This document shows, piece after piece, positions 8,686-16,737 of a stretch of 55,137 bases of DNA. The position numbers and the translations under genes are program-made. The notes under the pieces were generated by a model that saw only the letters and a program-made list of their open reading frames with translations, searched no databases and was not told the DNA's origin. Positions within the stretch are counted from its first letter, which is position 1. The number at the start of each line of letters is the position of its first letter. This DNA comes from Alphaproteobacteria bacterium (GTDB taxonomy: Bacteria; Pseudomonadota; Alphaproteobacteria; Rhizobiales; Beijerinckiaceae), in NCBI GenBank assembly GCA_016869555.1, contig VGDY01000007.1, forward strand, positions 1 to 55,137. Reading direction: 5' to 3'.

Positions 8686-9867
8686 TTAAAACTTCAGCGC
8701 ATCCACGATGTCGATCGCTTCCCACGGGAGATTGAGATCGGCGCGGCCGAAATGGCCATAAGTCGCGAGCGGCAGATAAAACCCCTTCGCGCCGGCTGTT
8801 TGCGGGGCCGTGCGCAAGCCGAAGCGTCGGACGATCGCGGCCGGACGGAAATCGAGAAGCTCCGCGAGTATTCTGGCGAGCCTGTCGTCGGCGAGACGGC
8901 CGGAGCCGAAGGTCTCGACCGAGAGACTGAGCGGCTCCGCCTGCCCCGCCGCGTAAGCCAAATGAACCTCGCAGCGCTCGGCGAGGCCCGCCGCGACGAT
9001 GTTCTTGGCGGCATGTCGAGCGGCGTAAGCGCCGGCGCGTTCGATGCGCGAAGGATCCTTGCCTGAAAGCGCCGAGCCGCTCTGGCGCGCAATCTCGCCA
9101 TAGGTGTCGATCCCGTTCTTGCGTCCGGTCAGGCCCGCGTGACGCGCCGGTCCGCCGATGTCGAACGGCTCCCCGGCGTTGACATGAACGCTGGTCTGAC
9201 CGTCTGGCGTCATCTCGCCGACCGAGAGCGCATCGAGCGCGATCGCGCGCAATCGTTCGAACCTGTCGTCATTGAGCGCCGCGCCGTCGAAGGCGACGGT
9301 GAGCGACACGCCGTGAATGCGCGTCGGGCGACCGCCACAAAATTCGACGGAGACTTGCGTCTTGGCGTCGGGCGACAGTGACGCAAACCCGTCGCGGCGC
9401 GCGGCGTCAAGCGCGCGCGCGATTCTGTGCGCGAGAACGATCGGCGCCGGCATGAATTCGGGCGTATCGCGGCAGGCGTAGCCGAAAACATTGGCTTGCT
9501 CATGCGCGACGCGCCTGCCGATCGCCGCGTCGTCGGCGAGGTCCGAGAGCGGCGGCTCGCGCGCGTCGAGCGTCAATTCGACGAAGCTCGTGAGAATCGA
9601 GCAATTGCGCGCGTCAAAGCTCCCCGCGGCATAGCCGGCGTCTTGCATCACCGTCCGCGCCAGCGCCGGCAAATCGACGAGCGCATCGGCGGCGTAGCGC
9701 GCGGCGAGAAAGACGACGCCCGTCGCCAGGGCGCACTCCACTGTCGCGCGCGTGCGCGCGTCCTCGCGCAGCAGCGCGTCAATCGCCGCGTCGCTGATCT
9801 GATCGCAGAGCTTGTCGGGATGCCCCGGCGTCACCGACTCCGACGTGAAGATCATGTCAGGAGACAT
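8686..9867 (-). CDS. divergent MetK (S-adenosylmethionine synthetase) paralogue
   Basis: A 393-residue protein of full MetK length, with the three-domain fold readable throughout: TSESVTPGHPDK (8-19), FGYACRDTPEFMPAPI (128-143), LTGRKNGIDTYG (246-257), GKDPSRIERAGAY (269-281) and a YGHFGR block near the end. Kept catalytic positions include His16, Asp18, Glu44, Lys169, Arg249, Lys250 and Lys270. Four positions differ from E. coli MetK: Asp118 is Glu123, Asp238 is His243, Lys269 is Arg274 and Asp271 is Glu276; the normal GDQG loop reads HEQA. Three of the four well-studied active-site aspartates are therefore changed. The start at 9867 follows GGAG at good spacing and lies inside the ATPase 3' end (11-base overlap), so translation is coupled. 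It is unlikely to be the housekeeping enzyme; altered activity or a regulatory role is inference. Confidence 0.82.
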   Translation of the reverse strand: MSPDMIFTSESVTPGHPDKLCDQISDAAIDALLREDARTRATVECALATGVVFLAARYAADALVDLPALARTVMQDAGYAAGSFDARNCSILTSFVELTLDAREPPLSDLADDAAIGRRVAHEQANVFGYACRDTPEFMPAPIVLAHRIARALDAARRDGFASLSPDAKTQVSVEFCGGRPTRIHGVSLTVAFDGAALNDDRFERLRAIALDALSVGEMTPDGQTSVHVNAGEPFDIGGPARHAGLTGRKNGIDTYGEIARQSGSALSGKDPSRIERAGAYAARHAAKNIVAAGLAERCEVHLAYAAGQAEPLSLSVETFGSGRLADDRLARILAELLDFRPAAIVRRFGLRTAPQTAGAKGFYLPLATYGHFGRADLNLPWEAIDIVDALKF

Positions 9868-12800
9868 GGCTTTCTCCATTGGCGCGCGGCGGCGCTTCCT
9901 CGCGATCCGCAATTCTGCCGACGACATCGTTGGCGAGCGAACTGCCCAGAGCGATTGCGCCGATTCGCAAGAGATCGCCGGGGCCAAGCGGCGAGAGGCC
10001 GAGAAGGCGCCGGGTCAATGGAAAGAGCTGCACGCCAAGCTGCAACAGCAGGGTGGCGCCGACGCCGCCGTAAAGCATCGTATTCGACGGCCTGCCGAGC
10101 TCAAAGCTCAATCCCCGTCGCTCGGATCGGCAGGCGAGGCTGTGGAGCAGCTGGCCGCAGGTAATTCCGTGAAAAGCGACCGTGCTGGCGCGCGCCCCGC
10201 CGGCGGCGCCGCCGAGACTGAAATAGCCCAAGAGGGCGGCGACGCCCATCACCGAACCTTCTCGAAGAATCCGCCGGAAGTCGGAAGCGGCGAGTATCGG
10301 CGCTTTCGGATCATGCGGCGGCCTGTCGAGCACATCTGGCTCTGGCGGCTCGATTCCAAGCGCAATCGCCGGCAGCGCGTCGGTCGCGAGATTGAGCCAA
10401 AGCAACTGCATCGGCGTCAGCGGCTCGCCGCCGACCAGCGCCGCGCCGAACATGGCGATGGTCTCTGACGCATTGGTCGAGACGAGATAGCGAAGCACCT
10501 TGCGGATATTGGCGTAAGTGGCGCGGCCGAGCCTGATCGCCTCGACAATGCCGTCCATGTCGTCCGTCGCGAGCACGATATCGGCGACCTGACGGGCGAC
10601 GTCGGCGCCTTCGCCGCCCATCGCGATGCCGACGTTCGCGGCCCGCAAGGCGGGCCCGTCGTTGACGCCGTCGCCGGTCATCGCGACGATATGGCCGTGC
10701 CCTTGCAGCGCCTTGACGATGTTGAGCTTGTCGACGGGGCTGACGCGCGCGAACACCTGCGGCTGGCGCGCCAGCGCCTCCAGCGTCTCTGGCTGCATTT
10801 TCGCCATCTGGCCGGCTTCGAGCACGCGCAGCTCACCGCCGTCATTCAGATCAAGCCGCCGCGCGATCGCAAATGCGGTCGCGCTCTGATCGCCGGTGAT
10901 CATCACCGTGCGCACGCCGGCGCGATGCAGCTGTTTGAGCGCCGGCGCGACGCTGGCCCGAACAGGATTCGCCATGCCGGCGAGGCCGAGCCAGATTAGC
11001 GCTCGTTCGTCGCGGGGATCGCCGCCGGCTTCGCCGACAGCGACCCCGAGGACGCGCAGCGCGTCGCCGGCCATGCGCTCATTGGCCTTGAGAATGGCCG
11101 TGCGCGCCACATCGTCGAGCGGCGCGACGCCATTGGCGGTCCGGCGCGCGGCGCAGCGCGCGAGCACCTCGGCCGGATCGCCTTTGACGCAAAGAATGCG
11201 CGCGCCGTCAGCCGCTTGGTGAAGCGTGCTCATGCGCTTGCGGCCATCGCCGCGCGCCACGCATGTCAGCATAGAAAAAGACCGGCGCAGCGCGATTGGA
11301 TCGACTCCCATCGCCACGCCCGCTTCGATCAGCGCGGTTTCGGTCGGCGTGCCGTCGATTTCCCAACTGCTCCTCGCGGGCCTGACGCCGGCGCCGCTGC
11401 ACAGCGTCGCCGCTTCGAACAGCCGACGCGCGATGGCGACCGCATCGGCTGTCGCATCGGCGCCGTCGCGCAGCAGATGTCCGTCCTGCAGATCGAATGC
11501 GCCGTCGTCGACGTGAACGCGGACGGTCGCCATGCGGTTTTCAGTCAGCGTGCCGGTCTTATCGAGTCCGATCGTTTCGATCGCCCCGAGCGTCTCCACG
11601 GCGTCGATCTTGCGCACCAGCACCTTGCGCTTGCGCATGTCCTGCACGCCAAGAGCGAGCGTGGTGGTCGCGACTGCGGGAAGTCCTTCAGGAATTGCGG
11701 CCACGGCAAGCGAAATCGCGCTGCGCAAAGTGGGAATGAGCCCATGGCCGCGCAAAAGGCCAAGAGCGAAGACGCTCACGCAAATCAGACCGTTGACGAC
11801 GACGAGCTCGCGCTCGACCTCGCCCAGTTCGCGCTGGATCGGAGTCGGCGGCGGCCGCAGCGCGCCGAGCAATCGTTGCACGCGGCCGATCTCCGTCTGC
11901 GCCCCGATCGCGGTGACGATCGCCATGCCCGATCCGCCGGTCGCCGCCGTTCCGCGAAACACCATGTTGCGACGATCCGAAATTCCCGTTTCCGGCGACA
12001 AAACCACATCGTCGTCTTTGGGCGCCGGTTGAGCCTCGCCAGTGAGCGGCGATTCATTCACGGTCAGATCGTCACTGGCGATCAGGCGCGCATCGGCCGC
12101 AACGAACGCGCCGCGCTCGATCAGCAAGAGGTCGCCCGGCGCGAGATCGCGCGAGTCGATCTTCAGGCGCGCGCCGTCCCGGATGACGGCGGCGTCCGAC
12201 GGCTCCTCGCCGGCAAGGCCCAAAATCGCGCGATCCGCCTGGCGCTCGGTGGCCGTGGCGATGCCGGCGTTGACGAGCACCACGGCGGCGATCATCACCG
12301 CATCGGCGATTCCGCCGGTCGCCAGCGACACCGCCGCCGATGCGGCGAGCAAAGCGACAGGCAGGCTGGACATCTGCTCGGCGAAAATGCTCGCCGCCGA
12401 GCGCGGCTCCTCGCGGCGCAGCTCGTTGCGCCCCCATTTCTCCAATCTTGCGGCGGCTTCCTCTGTCGATAGCCCGCGAGCGACGTCCGTTTTCAATCGC
12501 GCCGCGAGCGTTGTGATCGTCTCGGCATGAGCGGCGCGTTCCGGGGCGTGCGAACCGTCCGCGTTGCGCGCGGGCGCGCCGGCGATCGCCGCTTCAAGCG
12601 CCTGCATCAGCCGCGCGGTGGTCATCGGCGGCTGAAATTCGACGAGCGTCGAACCGGTCCATTCGCTGGCGCGAACCCGGCGCACGCCGGGAAGATGGCG
12701 AAGTCGCTCCTCGACGGCCCGCGCCAATGCTGCGCGGCCGCGCAAGCTCATGTGGCGCATGCGCACGCGGCCGGCGCAAGCGTCGTGAACAAGCTCGGCG

Positions 12801-12889
12801 CCGGGTTGCGCGCGCGCCTCGACGCCGAAGCGACGCGAATTTAGGGGAGCGATATCTGCATCCGTCCCGGCGAGGATCATCGAGCACAT
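9857..12889 (-). CDS. SERCA-like P2-type cation-transporting ATPase with N-terminal HMA_2-like domain
   Basis: A 1010-residue inner-membrane pump. Residues about 35-100 form an HMA_2-like domain (LPGVRRVRASEWTGSTLVEF), followed by the cation-ATPase N-terminal domain. The actuator loop has LTGEA (282-286). The M4 motif is PEGLP (400-404), the phosphorylation site DKTGTLTEN (Asp443) and the hinge TGDGVNDGP (738-746). Membrane ligands match SERCA Ca2+ sites: Asn806 and Glu809 in TNASE (M5) and Asn833, Thr836 and Asp837 in NLATD (M6). By family rule this suggests Ca2+ or Mn2+ export. M4 is not the CPC type, so heavy-metal P1B transport is unlikely. The hinge usually reading DPPR is NPVR. ATG codons at 12889 and 12880 are both possible. 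The MetK paralogue gene overlaps its 3' end. Confidence 0.88.
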   Translation of the reverse strand: MCSMILAGTDADIAPLNSRRFGVEARAQPGAELVHDACAGRVRMRHMSLRGRAALARAVEERLRHLPGVRRVRASEWTGSTLVEFQPPMTTARLMQALEAAIAGAPARNADGSHAPERAAHAETITTLAARLKTDVARGLSTEEAAARLEKWGRNELRREEPRSAASIFAEQMSSLPVALLAASAAVSLATGGIADAVMIAAVVLVNAGIATATERQADRAILGLAGEEPSDAAVIRDGARLKIDSRDLAPGDLLLIERGAFVAADARLIASDDLTVNESPLTGEAQPAPKDDDVVLSPETGISDRRNMVFRGTAATGGSGMAIVTAIGAQTEIGRVQRLLGALRPPPTPIQRELGEVERELVVVNGLICVSVFALGLLRGHGLIPTLRSAISLAVAAIPEGLPAVATTTLALGVQDMRKRKVLVRKIDAVETLGAIETIGLDKTGTLTENRMATVRVHVDDGAFDLQDGHLLRDGADATADAVAIARRLFEAATLCSGAGVRPARSSWEIDGTPTETALIEAGVAMGVDPIALRRSFSMLTCVARGDGRKRMSTLHQAADGARILCVKGDPAEVLARCAARRTANGVAPLDDVARTAILKANERMAGDALRVLGVAVGEAGGDPRDERALIWLGLAGMANPVRASVAPALKQLHRAGVRTVMITGDQSATAFAIARRLDLNDGGELRVLEAGQMAKMQPETLEALARQPQVFARVSPVDKLNIVKALQGHGHIVAMTGDGVNDGPALRAANVGIAMGGEGADVARQVADIVLATDDMDGIVEAIRLGRATYANIRKVLRYLVSTNASETIAMFGAALVGGEPLTPMQLLWLNLATDALPAIALGIEPPEPDVLDRPPHDPKAPILAASDFRRILREGSVMGVAALLGYFSLGGAAGGARASTVAFHGITCGQLLHSLACRSERRGLSFELGRPSNTMLYGGVGATLLLQLGVQLFPLTRRLLGLSPLGPGDLLRIGAIALGSSLANDVVGRIADREEAPPRANGESHVS

Positions 12890-13198
12890 TGTCTGGCGCG
12901 CATCGAAGCCCGCATTTCACGACCGTTCGATGACATTCGGAGCGATGCGCTCCGTGGTGTTTCAGGGAGGCCATAATAGCGCGAAGTGCAGGCGAAACCG
13001 ATGAGAACTTGCGCCCTGTCCGGAAGGAGCGCGTCGGGAGGGCTCGGCAATCCGCTCGAAAGCGCGTATTTTCCGCAGCCCCTTCCCTTATGGCCCCGTC
13101 AAGGTCGCAAATTTAAGAAAAATGTCGAGAAGCGCTGAACCGACGCCTATGCCGAAAATGCCGACCGAATTTCCATATTGGACACGGCGGCGTCTCTG
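12890..13198. other. intergenic region between P-ATPase and cytochrome genes
   Basis: About 310 bases between two divergent genes, so it must hold both promoters. A short palindrome CGGAGC-GATGC-GCTCCG lies at 12938-12954, in the probable leader of the ATPase gene. TATTAT on the minus strand near 12972 could be a -10 element but has no good partner. Nothing codes convincingly. Confidence 0.4.
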
Positions 13199-14998
13199 AT
13201 GCGCGCCTTCTCGCGAATGTCATTTGCCGCATGCATGGCGTTGGCGATGCGCGCCTGTTTGGACGCGCCGGCTTTGGCGCAGACGACGCCCTCCGACGGC
13301 GAGTGGCGCGCGGAACAGGCCAAGCGTCTGAACGCGCTCGACGCCTATGTCAGCCGGAAGCCGATCGCCTATCGCTGGTTTGCGGATTTTCCGTTTAGCC
13401 GGACGGACGGCGTCCCTTTCATCATCCTGAAGCTCCTGCCGAAGCTCGCGCCGGAAGAATGGGGAAGCGCGAATAATTTTCTCGATGTCGCCGGCCTCTT
13501 CATCGACGAGCGCGACCCGACCTATCCGATCGCGCGCGGCTTCGGCTGGACAGGCTTGGCGCGCGAGGATCCAAACGGCGGCGTCGATTACGCCGCGATG
13601 AGTTGCGGCGCGTGCCACATCGGCCGCGTGCGGCTTGACGACGGCAGTCTTCGCTATCTCGACGGCGGCGTGAACGCGCAGTTCAATCTCATTCAATATC
13701 GCGTCAGAGTGATCAACACGATCAAGAAGATCACCGAAGGGGCCGCAACGCTCGAGGAAAAGGTCGAACGCGCGACGCAGGCGATTGTCTCGAAGCTCGA
13801 CAAAATCCATGCTCAAGACAAGAATTTCTTTTACCGGAATTACACATTCGCCGGCCGCCGGTTCGACGCCGCCTATGAGGCGCGGCAGATCGAACTCTTC
13901 AAACAGGACGCCGCCGCGATCGTCGGAAAATATCTTGCCCGCGCCGGACTCGAATTCTTCTCGCTGCTCGATCTCATCTCGAAGAACTACCGAGGCTTCG
14001 AGGAGCAGATGACGCAAGGCCTCGGCGGCATGGTCGATGCGGCCGGCGTCAGCGCGTCGATGGCCTATGTCGCCGCCGAAGCGCGCGGCGAAATTCCCGA
14101 CCCGAAGACCTATCTGCCGCCGACGCCAGGAATCGCCGATATCATGGCCGTTTGGGAGCAGCGTAAGCGCCGGCCGCGCTGGTCCGCGGATCATACGCAG
14201 CTTGTCGACGGCGGCGGCCAATGGACCGGCCACATTCCGATTCCGATCTTTAGTGGCCTCGCCGCGCAATTGACGCTGGAGTCCGGACCCGACGTCGACA
14301 TTCGCATCGCCGCTTTCAGCGAAGATTTGCTGCGCGATCTGCCGGCGCCGGCCTATCCCTTCTCCGTCGATCTTGCGCTCGCAAAGAAAGGCGCGGCGCT
14401 CTTTGAAGAGAATTGCGCCCCATGTCATCGGCCGAATAACGGCAAGGTCTATGATCTTGGCGCCGATCTCAGCCGGGCGCGGGCCGTCAGCGATACGATC
14501 GCGAAAAGCGTCCGCGACAGCTTCGCAAAGATTTGTCCGACGACCAAGGTCATCGAAATGCCGCCCTCGGGCGATCGCATCGCGCCCTGCGCGAAACTCG
14601 ACGGCGTGTCGCTCGAGAGCCGCGCCGACCTCTCCATCGCCGATCCTCAGACGCTTGAAGGCTATAATGCGCTGCCGCTCGGCGGCGTCTGGGCGCAGGC
14701 GCCCTATCTGCACAATGGCTCGGTGCCGACGCTGTATCATCTTCTCGTACCGCGCGAGCGCCCGGCGATTTTCGTGAAAGGCCGGCTCGACTACGACAAG
14801 AAGCTCGTCGGCTTCTCCTGGCAGCCGGCGCAGACGCTCTCGCGCGAGGGCTATCGTTTCGACACGACCTCTTTTCCGGCGCTCTCCAACAAGGGGCACG
14901 ACAAGAATGTCGTCGAGGACGGCAAGAGTTTGAAGCTCGACTGGTCGGACGACGTCGCCGGCGCCATGGCCATCGTCGAATATTTGAAGACGAAGTGA
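13199..14998 (+). CDS. RoxA-like dihaem c-type cytochrome
   Basis: An exported protein of 599 residues with a signal peptide (cleavage near ALAQ-TT) and two haem c attachment sites, CGACH (136-140) and CAPCH (406-410). The block GGVWAQAPYLHNGSVPTLYHL near residue 495 is characteristic of the RoxA/RoxB-type family and related dihaem cytochrome c peroxidase-like proteins. In that family one haem is the active site and the other transfers electrons; known members cleave polyisoprene by dioxygenation, but many homologues have no known substrate. The ATG at 13199 is used; a TTG seven codons upstream is also open. It is an isolated gene with no cytochrome maturation gene nearby. Substrate unknown. 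Confidence 0.78.
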   Translation: MRAFSRMSFAACMALAMRACLDAPALAQTTPSDGEWRAEQAKRLNALDAYVSRKPIAYRWFADFPFSRTDGVPFIILKLLPKLAPEEWGSANNFLDVAGLFIDERDPTYPIARGFGWTGLAREDPNGGVDYAAMSCGACHIGRVRLDDGSLRYLDGGVNAQFNLIQYRVRVINTIKKITEGAATLEEKVERATQAIVSKLDKIHAQDKNFFYRNYTFAGRRFDAAYEARQIELFKQDAAAIVGKYLARAGLEFFSLLDLISKNYRGFEEQMTQGLGGMVDAAGVSASMAYVAAEARGEIPDPKTYLPPTPGIADIMAVWEQRKRRPRWSADHTQLVDGGGQWTGHIPIPIFSGLAAQLTLESGPDVDIRIAAFSEDLLRDLPAPAYPFSVDLALAKKGAALFEENCAPCHRPNNGKVYDLGADLSRARAVSDTIAKSVRDSFAKICPTTKVIEMPPSGDRIAPCAKLDGVSLESRADLSIADPQTLEGYNALPLGGVWAQAPYLHNGSVPTLYHLLVPRERPAIFVKGRLDYDKKLVGFSWQPAQTLSREGYRFDTTSFPALSNKGHDKNVVEDGKSLKLDWSDDVAGAMAIVEYLKTK

Positions 14999-15027
14999 CA
15001 TTCGAAAATTTAGCGCGCGCGCGTCAG

Positions 15028-15456
15028 TTACGCCCGCGCCGCCTGCTTCACCGACGCCGTGCTGCTCGCGCCAATAAGATCGAGATCGAGCGTCACGCGG
15101 CGCGCGATCAAGCGAGGTGCGCGCATCCGGCCGACGCCTTTCTCGAAGGAAACGATGCCCGCCTCCTGCAGCCGCTTGAGCGTTCGCGACAAGTTCGATT
15201 CCTTGCGGTTGACCAAATGCGCCAGTTCTCTCACGGAACTCACATTTCCCTTTGCGATCACCTGGAGCAGCGCAAGGTTCTCGGCGGACAGGAGTTTCAC
15301 CATGGCCTCCGCGGACACTTTGGTTCCTAAGGACTTCTCGGCGGTCGCCTCGGACTCGAACCAATTTTTTGGAGACTCGCCGGCCTTCGACGGCTCGGCC
15401 ACGACCTTCTTGGTCCATTGCATGAATTCGCCGATCGAGCCCGTCTTATAGGTCAT
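15028..15456 (-). CDS. HTH antitoxin of a TumE-type toxin-antitoxin pair
   Basis: A 142-residue protein whose centre (about 55-115) is a winged helix-turn-helix: LALLQVIAKGNVSSVRELAH, then NRKESNLSRTLKRLQEAGIV as recognition helix and wing. It resembles MarR-like antitoxins paired with TumE-family toxins. The first 45 residues look flexible and may wrap the toxin. Its ATG lies inside the 3' end of the toxin gene (11-base overlap), so the toxin is translated first and the antitoxin is coupled to it. By analogy it would repress the shared promoter and neutralise the toxin; this was inferred from order and fold. Confidence 0.7.
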   Translation of the reverse strand: MTYKTGSIGEFMQWTKKVVAEPSKAGESPKNWFESEATAEKSLGTKVSAEAMVKLLSAENLALLQVIAKGNVSSVRELAHLVNRKESNLSRTLKRLQEAGIVSFEKGVGRMRAPRLIARRVTLDLDLIGASSTASVKQAARA

Positions 15457-15817
15457 TGGGTATTTTCCTTTCCGCCATCTCCCGTTTCACTTCCTTCCAG
15501 AAGTCCTCCAGGAGTTGGGCCGCAGTCGTGAACGCATAGGGGCGGCCGGGATCGCCCGCTCTGCAATGCCAATGGTCATAGGCGCGCGGAGCCTTCACAT
15601 ATTTGCCGCCCCGCCGCTCAACCGCATGGGCGTTATCGAAACGCACATAGGGCTCCCCGTCCAACGGCCGGAACACGAAGGCGTAGCTCAGACCATGCGG
15701 CCGCTCCCTTGTCGCCTCGGTGCGTCGCGCCATGAACTCGACCACATAGCCCTCGGCGGCTTCAAAGCGCGCCCCGTCCAGAGACAGCAACGCCTCGATC
15801 TCGAATTCATCAAGCAC
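15446..15817 (-). CDS. TumE-family toxin
   Basis: A 123-residue protein. The C-terminal half carries YDHWHCRAGDPGRPYAF followed by a LLEDFWKEV helix, the pattern of the TumE/DUF6516 toxin family (HxH-x-PYxF then DFW). From family knowledge these are small type II toxins whose mechanism is not settled for this branch. Translation starts at GTG 15817, supported by AGGA seven bases upstream; no suitable ATG exists. The upstream region is AT-rich compared with its surroundings, as is common for mobile toxin-antitoxin loci, and is shared with the divergent SOS operon. Confidence 0.68.
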   Translation of the reverse strand: MLDEFEIEALLSLDGARFEAAEGYVVEFMARRTEATRERPHGLSYAFVFRPLDGEPYVRFDNAHAVERRGGKYVKAPRAYDHWHCRAGDPGRPYAFTTAAQLLEDFWKEVKREMAERKIPNDL

Positions 15818-15878
15818 AAATATATCCTATCATCATATAATAGGCTACTTTCTTCAGGCGCCGTTCGCCAGCCCCGCC

Positions 15879-15908
15879 TTGACTCTCCCACACCGGGAGT
15901 CATTATAG
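15879..15908 (+). promoter_or_regulatory. promoter of imuA-imuB-dnaE2
   Basis: TTGACT (15879-15884) and TTATAG (15903-15908) with an 18-base spacer, or CATTAT (15901-15906) with 16. Transcription would begin around 15915, inside or just before the LexA box, so repressor binding would block it directly. Confidence 0.6.
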
Positions 15909-15923
15909 GAACATAACAGGAAC
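15909..15923 (+). promoter_or_regulatory. LexA (SOS) operator
   Basis: GAAC-ATAACAG-GAAC, a perfect copy of the alphaproteobacterial LexA box (GTTC-N7-GTTC read on the other strand). It ends seven bases before the ATG of imuA and follows the -10 element directly, as expected for repression relieved by DNA damage. Confidence 0.85.
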
Positions 15924-15930
15924 TCATGAG

Positions 15931-16737
15931 ATGACCCATCCGCTGGCGTCGCTGCGGAAAAGCTTGGCTTGCGCCTATCCGGCCGCGGCTTTCGAGACGG
16001 TCGCGCTCGGCGCGCCCGCCCTCGATCGGCGGCTCGGCGGCGGGATTCTCCGCGCCGCGCTGCATGAGGCCTATGCCGAGACCGCCGCCGACGCCCCGGC
16101 GGCGACGGGCTTCGCTTTGGCGCTCGCCAGGCGCGCCATGGCGGGAGCGGAGAAGCCGCTGCTCTGGGTCCGGCAGGAGGCGCTGACCGCCGAAGCGGGC
16201 GCGCCCTATCCGCCTGGCCTCGCCGACATCGGCCTCGACCCCGCCGCCGTCGCCTTCATTCGCGTGCGCGACGCCAGGGAGGCGCTGCAGGCGGGCGCGG
16301 AAGCCGGGCGCTGCGCCGCGGTCGGCGCGACGCTGATCGAACTCTTCGGCGCAGCGCGCGCCTATGACCTCACCGCGAGCCGGCGCCTCGCTCTGGCGGC
16401 CGCTGCCGCCGGCGCGCCGATCTTCATCGTCCGCGCCGGCGCCGTCTCCGCGCCGAGCGCCGCCGCGAGCCGCTGGCTTGTGCGGGCGCTCCCCTCCCGC
16501 CCGCTTGCGGCGAATGCGCCGGGGTCCGCGGCCTTTGCGATTTTTCTGCTGCGCCGGCGCGGCGGCGCGGCGGGGCAAGAGCGGCAAGAGTGGCGTGTGG
16601 AGTGGAGCCGTGACCGTGGCGCCTTCAAGGACAGAATATTCGACGCACCGTCGTTATCTCGCCCTGTGGCTTCCCTTTCTGTCGGCGGAGCGCCTGACGA
16701 AGGCGCGTCGCAGACAGCCGGACGCAAATTCGGATGA
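15931..16737 (+). CDS. imuA: ImuA, SOS mutagenesis accessory protein
   Basis: First gene of the imuA-imuB-dnaE2 translesion mutagenesis cassette. The 268-residue protein is a RecA/SulA-like fold: a LGAPALDRRLGGGILRAALHE strand-turn near 25-46, hydrophobic strands at LLWVRQEA and IFIVRAGA, and an Arg-rich C-terminus. It is Ala-rich like its neighbours. In mycobacteria and Caulobacter the ImuA-class protein helps ImuB and DnaE2 work at stalled forks. A LexA box lies directly upstream. The imuB start (GTG 16610) lies within the last 128 bases of imuA, so translation is coupled. Confidence 0.88.
   Translation: MTHPLASLRKSLACAYPAAAFETVALGAPALDRRLGGGILRAALHEAYAETAADAPAATGFALALARRAMAGAEKPLLWVRQEALTAEAGAPYPPGLADIGLDPAAVAFIRVRDAREALQAGAEAGRCAAVGATLIELFGAARAYDLTASRRLALAAAAAGAPIFIVRAGAVSAPSAAASRWLVRALPSRPLAANAPGSAAFAIFLLRRRGGAAGQERQEWRVEWSRDRGAFKDRIFDAPSLSRPVASLSVGGAPDEGASQTAGRKFG

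Noticed and set aside
9868-9987. SAM riboswitch or separate promoter for the MetK paralogue
   Set aside because: The region upstream of its start is coding sequence of the ATPase and the overlap indicates translational coupling.
13220-15418. 732-residue open frame antisense to the cytochrome gene
   Set aside because: It mirrors the codon pattern of the plus-strand gene in GC-rich DNA, crosses into the antitoxin gene and has no family-like motif or ribosome site.
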